Shown here in pieces: positions 58,122-64,000 of a stretch of 64,000 nucleotides of DNA (the stretch's first letter is position 1; every line of letters starts with the position of its first letter). The translations under genes were made by a program, and so were the position numbers. The DNA comes from Planotetraspora kaengkrachanensis (lineage in GTDB: Bacteria > Actinomycetota > Actinomycetes > Streptosporangiales > Streptosporangiaceae). Below the pieces are notes generated by a model. The model did no database searches, was not told where the DNA came from, and was given only the letters and a program-made list of their open reading frames with translations. The DNA is taken from assembly GCF_016862895.1 (NCBI RefSeq), contig NZ_BONV01000005.1, forward strand, positions 124,001 through 188,000, given 5' to 3'.

Positions 58122-60356
58122 GTGCGCATCCCCAGGCCGTTCGCGGCCTTGGCGGCCCTGTCGATGACCGCCGCCCTGCTCACCGTCCCCATCACCAACG
58201 CCGGCGCGGAAACCGCCGCCACCGCGGCCGCCGGCAGCGCCACCGTGGTGCCGCTCCAGGTCACCGGCGACCCCGCCAAGCGCTTCAACCTCATCATCAT
58301 GGGCGACGGCTACACCGAGGACGAACAGTCCACGTTCGCCGCGGACGCCGATCACCACCTCAACGTGTTGTGGTCGATCGAGCCGTACAAGTCGTACCGC
58401 AACTACTTCAACGTCTACCGGGTGGACATCGTCTCCGGCGCGTCCGGCGTCGGCTGCGACCCCGACCTGTCCGCGGGCCGCAAGACCACACCGCTGAGCA
58501 TGGGCTTCTGGGGCGGCTGCAACGCCTCCAGCGTCCAGCGGCTGCTCACCCTGAACAACTCGGCCGCCAACACCTACGCGAACATGGTCCCGGGAACGCG
58601 CAGCGCCAACCGGCAGATCCTGGCGCTGGCCAACAGCGGCACGTACGGCGGCGCGGGCGGCGCCTACGCCACCGCCTCCGGGCACAACTCCATGTCGGCC
58701 CTGATCGCCCCGCACGAGATCGGCCACTCGCTCGGCGGCCTGGACGACGAGTACTCCTACTACTCGCGCGGCGTGGACGGCGGCCCCTACGCGGGCGGCG
58801 AGCCGGCCTCGGCGCACCACACCCTGCTGACCGGTCAGCAGATGCTCGACCAGCACAAGAAGTGGTGGCGCTGGCTCGGCGAGCCCAGCGAGGCCGGCGG
58901 CGTGATCGGCAGATACGAAGGCGGCCTGTACAAGAGCAGCGGCGTCTGGCGGCCCAGCGAACACTCGATCATGCGAACCCTGGGCTACTACTACGACCAG
59001 GTCAGCCGAGAGATCATGACCCAGAAGATCGCGGCCAAGGTCAGCCTCATCCAGAGCGAAACGCCCACGGCCGCACCCGTCGGCGCCGACCGGGTGCTGT
59101 GGGTCGAACCGATGCACCCGAACACCCATTCGCTCACCACCACGTGGAGCGTGGACGGCACCGAGCTCTCCGGCCACGCCACCTCGCTCGACCTGCGCTC
59201 ACTGAGCCTGCCGCCCGGCACGCACAAGGTGACGGCGACGGTCGCCGATCCGACCGGCTTCGTCCGCGACCCCGCCATCCGCGCCGCGCTCACCGCGACC
59301 CGCACGTGGACGGTGGACACCGGCCTGACCACCACCCCCGTGGCGACCGGACCCGGCTTCCTCTCCTCCACCCCGACGGGCCTGCCCGTGGCCCGCGACG
59401 AGGTCGTGTACGCCGAGACCCCCCATCCCGACGACCACGTCCCCACCGTCACCTGGGCACTCGACGGCACCCGCCTCGACGACACCGACGGCGACCTCGA
59501 CCTGGGCGCCGTACAGCTCACGCCCGGAGACCACACCCTCACCGCCGCATCGGACGGCCAGACGCTCACCTGGACCGTGGACGACTCCCTGCCCACGACC
59601 GACTACGAGCTCTCCGAACCGCTGGCCGGGTCGGGCGACGCCTACGTCTACAACGGACCCTTCACCATGCGGCTCACCGGCCAGGACGACCAGCCCGGAT
59701 ACGTGGTGCGGGAGTCGCGGGTCGACGGTGACGGCTGGTTCAACTACTTCGGCTGGCCGACCTCCGCCGACCTGCCGTGGACGTTCAGCGAGAGCGGCAC
59801 CACCATCGACAGCCTCACGTACGGCAAGCTGCCCCGCGGCGCGCACACCGTCGAATACCGCTCCATCGACGCCGCAGGCAACTACGGGCAGCCGAAGAGC
59901 TTCACGGTGACGACCCTGGCACCGCCGCCGGCCTGCACCACGACCATCACCGGCTCACGCAAGGGATCCCTCACGGTCACCTCAGGAGTCACCTGCCTCG
60001 ACGACGCCGACGTCAGCGGCTCGGTGACGGTGCGCCGCGGCGCGTCGCTGGTGGTCGACGGCGGCACGATCAGGGGCGGGCTCACCGCGGCGTCCGCCGC
60101 CGAGGTGCACCTGCTCAAGGCCGACGTCAGCGGTTCGGTCGCGGTCTCCGGAACGACCCGGGCGCTGGTGATCGGCGGCTCCGACATCAAGGGCGCGGTG
60201 AGCCTGACCGGCAACACCGCGACGGAGACGGCCGTCGTCACGGGCACCACCGTCCACGGTGCCATGTCCTGCGCCGCGAACGCGCCCGCACTCTCCGACG
60301 CCGGGGTGGCCAACCATCTCACCGGCACCGCCCAGTGCGGCGCCCTCGCCCCCTAG
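58122..60356 (+). CDS. Secreted M64-family zinc metallopeptidase with C-terminal beta domains
   Basis: Exported protease of 744 residues. Signal peptide 1-30 (FAALAALSMTAALLTVP, ends NAGAE), then the peptidase domain FNLIIMGDGYTEDEQ with zinc site HEIGHSLGGLDDEY at 198-211. After about 315 come two similar Ig-like repeats (VGADRVLWVEPMHPNTHS and VARDEVVYAETPHPDDHV), a further beta domain and a Thr/Ser/Gly-rich tail of short repeating strands (SGSVTVRRGASLVVDGG, SGSVAVSGTTR), like a beta-helix. GTG 58122 follows GGAGG. The stop codon lies inside the first unit of a tandem repeat. Confidence 0.92.
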   Translation: MRIPRPFAALAALSMTAALLTVPITNAGAETAATAAAGSATVVPLQVTGDPAKRFNLIIMGDGYTEDEQSTFAADADHHLNVLWSIEPYKSYRNYFNVYRVDIVSGASGVGCDPDLSAGRKTTPLSMGFWGGCNASSVQRLLTLNNSAANTYANMVPGTRSANRQILALANSGTYGGAGGAYATASGHNSMSALIAPHEIGHSLGGLDDEYSYYSRGVDGGPYAGGEPASAHHTLLTGQQMLDQHKKWWRWLGEPSEAGGVIGRYEGGLYKSSGVWRPSEHSIMRTLGYYYDQVSREIMTQKIAAKVSLIQSETPTAAPVGADRVLWVEPMHPNTHSLTTTWSVDGTELSGHATSLDLRSLSLPPGTHKVTATVADPTGFVRDPAIRAALTATRTWTVDTGLTTTPVATGPGFLSSTPTGLPVARDEVVYAETPHPDDHVPTVTWALDGTRLDDTDGDLDLGAVQLTPGDHTLTAASDGQTLTWTVDDSLPTTDYELSEPLAGSGDAYVYNGPFTMRLTGQDDQPGYVVRESRVDGDGWFNYFGWPTSADLPWTFSESGTTIDSLTYGKLPRGAHTVEYRSIDAAGNYGQPKSFTVTTLAPPPACTTTITGSRKGSLTVTSGVTCLDDADVSGSVTVRRGASLVVDGGTIRGGLTAASAAEVHLLKADVSGSVAVSGTTRALVIGGSDIKGAVSLTGNTATETAVVTGTTVHGAMSCAANAPALSDAGVANHLTGTAQCGALAP

Positions 60357-60429
60357 AGGGTGATCACGCACCCCTCGCCCCTCAGAGGGTGATCACGCAC
60401 CCCTCGCCCCTTAGAGGGTGATCATGCAC
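60342..60429. repeat. 29-bp tandem repeat overlapping the end of the M64 gene
   Basis: Three units with a period of exactly 29 bp: GTGATCACGCAC at 60360, GTGATCACGCAC at 60389 and GTGATCATGCAC at 60418, each preceded by AGAG and G-rich sequence and linked by CCCTCGCCCC. The first CCCTCGCCCC is the last coding part of the peptidase gene. GAGGG and CCCTC in each unit can pair. Confidence 0.85.
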
Positions 60430-60470
60430 ACTTTCGGCCGCGTGCCGCACGAACTGCGGAAACGCATTTC

Positions 60471-60535
60471 GTGATCAAGCACGGATTCGGCCGCACCCAT
60501 GGTGACCTGCCCGGTCACCATGGGTGATCATGCAC
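60471..60535. repeat. Two further GTGATCANGCAC copies flanking a 12-bp hairpin
   Basis: GTGATCAAGCAC at 60471-60482 and GTGATCATGCAC at 60524-60535. Between them CCCATGGTGACC (60496-60507) and GGTCACCATGGG (60513-60524) are a perfect 12-bp stem with a 5-nt loop, a likely terminator for the converging M64 and MerR genes. Confidence 0.8.
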
Positions 60536-60584
60536 TCCAACGAAGCCCGTCCGCCGGCGGAATCAGCCTGTCGTCGACGAGGCG

Positions 60585-61268
60585 TCAGGGTTCGCGGGCG
60601 CAGAGGTACGCGTCCAGGTCGGCGGCGCCCCTGAGCATGGCGCGGCCCCGGGCGGACAGGCGGGCCTGCCAGTCGCGCAGCGTCGACTCCAGCGGGGCGA
60701 CGCCTCCGGCGGAGCGGACCTGAGCGATCAGCGGGGCGATCTGCTCCAGCAGGTAACCGCCCCGCCTGAGCTGGTGGGCCAGCCGGACGTCCCGCACGTC
60801 GGCCGCGCTGTAGACCCGGTAGCCCGTCTGCGGATCGCGGCGCGGCCGGACCAGCCCGGCGTTCTCCCATTTGCGCAGGGTGGCAGGGCGGATGCCGAGC
60901 CTCCTGGCCAGCGGGCCGATGAACGTGTCGCCCCGCTCCTGGGGCACGGGCGCCAGATCGCGGAGCGCGGCCTCGACGGCCTGGAGGGTTAGACGGTCGT
61001 CGAGGAGCTGGCCGTGGCTCTCGTCGACGAGCCGCAGCGCGTCCTCTGCGGCACCCCGGTTGACCGCCTGCATGATCGACGTGGCCGTCTGGTGACCGTG
61101 CCCGGGCACGAGGGCGAGGAACGCGCGCAGGGCCTGCGCGTGCAACGGCGTATAGGTGCGGTAGCCGTGGACGGTTCGTTCGGCCGCGGGCAGGATCCCG
61201 GCGTCCTCGTAGTTCCTGATCGCCTGGGTGGACAGGCCGTGCTCACGCGCCAGGTCCACTGGCCTCAT
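60585..61268 (-). CDS. TioE-like MerR-family regulator with two HTH modules
   Basis: A 227-residue regulator with two MerR-type DNA-binding regions. The N-terminal one is VDLAREHGLSTQAIRNYEDA with GYRTY, and a second near 110-150 is RRLGIRPATLRKWENAGLV with GYRVYSAADV. A duplicated MerR HTH is the mark of TioE-type regulators. No effector Cys residues. ATG 61268 gives the family start. Divergent from the erythromycin-esterase homologue and probably its regulator through the TTCAAC-N6-GTTGAA dyad. Confidence 0.9.
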   Translation of the reverse strand: MRPVDLAREHGLSTQAIRNYEDAGILPAAERTVHGYRTYTPLHAQALRAFLALVPGHGHQTATSIMQAVNRGAAEDALRLVDESHGQLLDDRLTLQAVEAALRDLAPVPQERGDTFIGPLARRLGIRPATLRKWENAGLVRPRRDPQTGYRVYSAADVRDVRLAHQLRRGGYLLEQIAPLIAQVRSAGGVAPLESTLRDWQARLSARGRAMLRGAADLDAYLCAREP

Positions 61269-61337
61269 GGATGCATCACCGATTGAAGGTCCATCGCGAC
61301 AGAAAGGGGATTTTCTCGGAAAAGTTTACATCGAGTG

Positions 61338-61355
61338 TTCAACGATACCGTTGAA
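61338..61355. promoter_or_regulatory. MerR-type dyad TTCAAC-N6-GTTGAA
   Basis: A perfect 6-bp inverted repeat around GATACC, 70 bp from the MerR start and just 3 bp before ATG 61359 of the esterase homologue. If it is the operator, the esterase mRNA may be nearly leaderless; alternatively translation starts at GTG 61335. Confidence 0.55.
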
Positions 61356-61358
61356 GGT

Positions 61359-62516
61359 ATGGATATCAAGGAAACGGCCCGGCCGCTCGATGGCACGGGC
61401 GTCTCGGCGTTCCTCCGGTCGCTTCCCGCCCTGCCCCTGCTGCTCGGCCTGGGCGAGGCCAGGCACTTCGTGGGGGAACTCGGCGACGTGCGCAACGAGA
61501 TCTTCCGGCATCTGGTCGAGCATGAGGGCTACCGGTCGTTCGCCATCGAGAGCGACTGTCTCAAGGGCCTCATGGTCGACGACCACCTCGCCACGGGCGC
61601 GGGCACGCTCGACGACGTCATGGAACACGGCTTCAGCCACGGCTTCGGCGCGTCCCCGGCCAACCGCGAGCTCGTGCGCTGGATGCGCGCGTACAACGAG
61701 GAACACGAAGAAAAGCTCCGGTTCTACGGCTTCGACGGTCCATTGGAGTATTGGGCAGAGAGCCCGCGCCAGGCGCTCACCGGCCTCCACGGCCTCCTCG
61801 ACGGCCCGCTCCCGTGCACGATGGAAACCCTCGACGCGCTGCTCGGCCCGGACGACCGATGGACGAACGAGGCCACGGTCATGGACCCGTCCCAGTCGAT
61901 CGGCCAGTCCGCCGACGCCCAGCGGCTGCGGCTGATCGCCGACGACCTGGTGGCGCTGCTCGACACGCAGGCGCCGCGGCTGAGCGCGGAGGACGGGGAG
62001 AGGGCGGCACTGTACGGGCGCACCGCCGTCGGCCTGCTCCGCTACCACCATTGGATGGCCGACACCTCCCCGGCCCGGATGGCCAGGCTGTCGGGCCTGC
62101 GTGACGCGATGATGGCCGCCAACCTGCGTGCCGTCGCCGAACACGGTCCGGCCCTGGTCTTCGCCCACAACGTCCACCTGCAGCGGAACAAGAGCCTCAT
62201 GCCGCTCGGCGACCAGCAGTTGGAGTGGTGGAGCGCGGGGGCGATCACCGGGACGCATCTGGGCGACCGCTACGCCTTCCTGGCCTCGGCCTTCGGCACG
62301 GCCGGCGACGACACCCCGCCCCCGGACACCGTCGAGGGCGTCCTGTCCACGCTCCCGTGGGACCGCTCTCTCATCGACGCCCGCCGCCTGGCCGGCGCCA
62401 TCACGAAGCCCGCCCCGCGCGTCTCCCACGACTTCCGCTATTTCCCGCTGGACCCGGCCCAGCTGGACATGATCGACGGCGTCGTCTTCCTCAAGCAGGC
62501 CGTAAGGCTGGGTTGA
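61359..62516 (+). CDS. Erythromycin esterase family protein
   Basis: EreA/EreB-fold hydrolase of 385 residues. Family hallmarks are LGEARHFVGELGDVRNEIFR (the GE-RH catalytic segment), FAIESD, HGFSHGFGASPANRELVRWM, FYGFDGPLEYW and AHNVHLQRNKS with a catalytic His. Members linearise macrolides or act on unknown substrates; resistance cannot be claimed from sequence. ATG 61359 lacks a good ribosome site and an in-frame GTG at 61335 is an alternative. Paired with the divergent TioE-like regulator and followed by a strong hairpin. Confidence 0.9.
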   Translation: MDIKETARPLDGTGVSAFLRSLPALPLLLGLGEARHFVGELGDVRNEIFRHLVEHEGYRSFAIESDCLKGLMVDDHLATGAGTLDDVMEHGFSHGFGASPANRELVRWMRAYNEEHEEKLRFYGFDGPLEYWAESPRQALTGLHGLLDGPLPCTMETLDALLGPDDRWTNEATVMDPSQSIGQSADAQRLRLIADDLVALLDTQAPRLSAEDGERAALYGRTAVGLLRYHHWMADTSPARMARLSGLRDAMMAANLRAVAEHGPALVFAHNVHLQRNKSLMPLGDQQLEWWSAGAITGTHLGDRYAFLASAFGTAGDDTPPPDTVEGVLSTLPWDRSLIDARRLAGAITKPAPRVSHDFRYFPLDPAQLDMIDGVVFLKQAVRLG

Positions 62517-62521
62517 CGGAC

Positions 62522-62554
62522 GCGTGCGTGCCAAGCGGAGCCTGGCACGCACGC
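62522..62554 (+). terminator. Terminator hairpin after the erythromycin-esterase gene
   Basis: GCGTGCGTGCCA and TGGCACGCACGC are perfect 12-bp arms with a 9-nt loop, starting 5 bp after the stop codon. Confidence 0.85.
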
Positions 62555-62722
62555 CCGCCGATCACAGCGTTCCGTCTGCGCGAATCCCGGGCCGGCCACC
62601 GTCGGGGTCCAGTCGAGGCTTCGGAGTTTCTCAAGATCAAATTTTTTCCGACCCTACGCCTTTACATTGTAGATCACTATCGACCGCCCTCGGAAGGTGA
62701 TCTCGCCCGGTTAGATGGGGGA

Positions 62723-63430
62723 ATGACTGCCGCAGATCTCGCGAAGCGCCTCCCCGGCATCCCGACCGTCCGAGCGTTGAGCCGCTCCTATGCCGTCCTG
62801 GACGCCATCCTGAGTCCGGACGGCTCCCCCACCTACACCTTCGACGCCCACTGGGCCGCGGGTGAAGAGCTTGCCGCGATGACCACCGGCAGCGGAGACG
62901 AGTACTCGATCGTCTTCACCCGGGCAGGAGCATTCATCCGCGGGTTCGACCACGAATCCCCGATGAGTCCCTACCGTGACGACGACACCTACGCGACCTG
63001 GCCCGGCCTGGTCGAGTCGGTCCCCCGCGAGTTCGCGTCCCAGATCGACGAACCGGCCTTCTGCCACCACGTACCGACCGGCAAGGTGCTGGCGGCCACC
63101 GTCTGCCTGTGGCGCCTGCACGACGACCCGGCCTGGCGGTGCGGCGACATCGCCTACCCGAGGGAGGGCGGCCTGGCCGACCCCGACGGCTCAGGCTGGA
63201 TGTTCGCGATGCTCGCCGACGCCACCCCGGAGGGCTACCGTGCCTATGCCGAGGACTTTTTCGAGGTCTCGCTCGATCCGGCCGCCATCCGGGAGGTCTT
63301 CGAGCACCGCCCGCTGACCGCGGACCTGGTCAGGCGGATCAACCCCGAGGCGGACCTCGCCGCCCTCGAGGAAACCCTCGAGACCATCGGCTACCCGCCC
63401 GGATCACCTGATCGCGAGGCAGGGCTCTGA
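62723..63430 (+). CDS. Conserved actinobacterial hypothetical protein
   Basis: A 235-residue soluble, acidic protein. Recognisable conserved pieces are AVLDAILSPDG, YTFDAHWAAGEELAAM, GSGDEYSIVF, GFDHESPMSPY and PEGYRAYAEDFFEVSLD. I know it as a widespread Streptomyces-type hypothetical family of unknown function; no catalytic motif, signal peptide or membrane segment is seen. ATG 62723 has a G-run very close upstream. Its end overlaps the convergent response-regulator gene by about 40 bp. Confidence 0.82.
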   Translation: MTAADLAKRLPGIPTVRALSRSYAVLDAILSPDGSPTYTFDAHWAAGEELAAMTTGSGDEYSIVFTRAGAFIRGFDHESPMSPYRDDDTYATWPGLVESVPREFASQIDEPAFCHHVPTGKVLAATVCLWRLHDDPAWRCGDIAYPREGGLADPDGSGWMFAMLADATPEGYRAYAEDFFEVSLDPAAIREVFEHRPLTADLVRRINPEADLAALEETLETIGYPPGSPDREAGL

Positions 63431-64000
63431 CGACCTACCCCAGCGTGCGAACCTCCGTGCAGGATCGCGGCCTGAACTCGGCTGCGCAGGCCGAGCTTGC
63501 CCAGCATGCGGCTGACGTGCGTCTTCGCGGTCGCCTCGCTCATGTCGAGCTCGCGGGCGATCTCCGCGTTCGACAGCCCCCGAGCGACGCAGGCCAGCAC
63601 CTCGCGCTCACGCGGCGTCAGAACGCCGAGATCGCGGGGCTCGGGTTCGCTCGTACGCGCGAAGGCGCCGATGAGGCGGCGTGTCACCGACGGGGAGATC
63701 AGCCCGTCCCCGCGCGCCACCAGCCGTACGGCCTGGATCAGCGCGTCCGCGTCGGTGCTCTTGAGAAGGAATCCCGCCGCGCCCGCGCGCAGGGCGCCGA
63801 ACACGTACTCGTCCAGGTCGAAGGTGGTGAGGATGAGGACGTCGGCGACGCCGGCCAGTTCGCGCGTGGCCGAGATGCCGTCGAGCCGCGGCATGCGGAT
63901 GTCCATGAGCACGACGTCCGGCCGCGTCTCCATGGCCGTCCGCACCGCCGCCTCCCCGTCGGCCACCTCGGCGATCACCTCGATATCGGCCTCGCCCTCC
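63391..64000 (-). CDS. NarL/LuxR-type response regulator (N-terminus outside window)
   Basis: About 203 C-terminal residues of a two-component regulator. The receiver part shows ADGEAAVRTAM, the phospho-Asp in DVVLMDIRMPRLDG and Lys in LLKSTD. The LuxR HTH is LTPREREVLACVARGLSNAEIARELDMSEATAKTHV. Similar in layout to the regulator at 20386-21048 but a distinct protein. The tail after RVQAAILH is longer than usual and overlaps the opposite gene, so a 3' sequence change is possible. Its kinase gene should lie just beyond the right edge. Confidence 0.93.
   Translation of the reverse strand, partial: EGEADIEVIAEVADGEAAVRTAMETRPDVVLMDIRMPRLDGISATRELAGVADVLILTTFDLDEYVFGALRAGAAGFLLKSTDADALIQAVRLVARGDGLISPSVTRRLIGAFARTSEPEPRDLGVLTPREREVLACVARGLSNAEIARELDMSEATAKTHVSRMLGKLGLRSRVQAAILHGGSHAGVGRQSPASRSGDPGG

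Noticed and set aside
57993-59177. 394-codon leftward frame opposite the M64 peptidase
   Set aside because: Mirror frame of the peptidase gene; low-complexity Val/Gly/Arg composition and no motif.
60342-60535. Repeat array considered as a CRISPR
   Set aside because: Spacing in the tandem part is exact and the intervening sequence is itself repeated, so there are no unique spacers; no cas genes nearby.
61359-62516. Confirmed macrolide-resistance gene ere
   Set aside because: The family has many members of unknown substrate; sequence alone does not show macrolide cleavage.
1-64000. tRNA, rRNA, riboswitch, phage or plasmid origin
   Set aside because: No tRNA-like cloverleaf, rRNA segment, known riboswitch core, integrase or replication gene was recognised on either strand.

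Overview
The window is very GC-rich and densely coded. It has many GTG starts, stop/start overlaps of the ATGA and GTGA type, abundant TetR regulators, two SigJ/ECF41-type sigma factors, SGNH and M64 secreted hydrolases and Tat signals. This points to a soil-type actinomycete, possibly Streptosporangiales/Actinomadura-like; the order is an inference and nothing in the window fixes it. I saw no rRNA, tRNA, CRISPR array or intact insertion sequence.

Region 1 (1-20331) is a catabolic island for an acyl-CoA substrate. A leftward operon encodes thiolase, acyl-CoA synthetase and a reductase that runs off the left edge. A divergent rightward operon encodes a MaoC hydratase and two acyl-CoA dehydrogenases. 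Next comes a leftward, nearly gapless operon for a five-part branched-chain-amino-acid-type ABC importer, ending in a TetR regulator and an enoyl-CoA hydratase. After a secreted SGNH esterase and a second TetR gene, a rightward operon encodes enoyl-CoA hydratase, SDR, an APH-type kinase, an ACAD11-like dehydrogenase and two more SDRs. The kinase/dehydrogenase pair looks like a split version of human ACAD10/11 or Pseudomonas LvaA/LvaC, which act on 4-hydroxyacyl-CoAs. Three control regions of the island share an operator-like TTGA(C/G)CTCAA element.

Region 2 (20386-35158) is mixed accessory content: a NarL-type two-component system, a small membrane protein, a Tat-exported multicopper oxidase, a frameshifted MFS gene, a YfbK-like vWA lipoprotein, a metallophosphoesterase with a large internal deletion, a TetR-controlled ALDH/AKR/carboxymuconolactone-decarboxylase-like operon with clear operators, a transposase scrap, a GNAT acetyltransferase and an unusual protein with two tandem P-loop domains.

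Region 3 (35464-40032) holds a secreted alpha/beta hydrolase and a compact PhyH dioxygenase / HisC-like aminotransferase / Bcr-type MFS exporter set. This resembles a minimal pathway that makes and exports a modified amino acid, and is the best candidate for an undescribed system.

Region 4 (40029-49608) has two SigJ/ECF41 sigma factors, each near a flavin oxidoreductase. The first has a textbook TGTCACA-N16-CGTC promoter. Between them lie a kinase/DUF7064-like pair behind a KstR-like operator and a broken SDR. A truncated flavoprotein start overlaps the second sigma gene. A TetR/aldo-keto reductase pair with two matching operators follows.

Region 5 (49928-64000) is a run of small regulator/enzyme pairs: SRPBCC/ArsR, a TIM-barrel-like protein with TetR, an intradiol dioxygenase, an AKR with a DUF5937-type ArsR regulator, LysR with a proline iminopeptidase, a secreted M64 metallopeptidase followed by a repeat array, a TioE-like MerR regulator beside an erythromycin-esterase homologue, a conserved hypothetical protein, and a response regulator that runs off the right edge.
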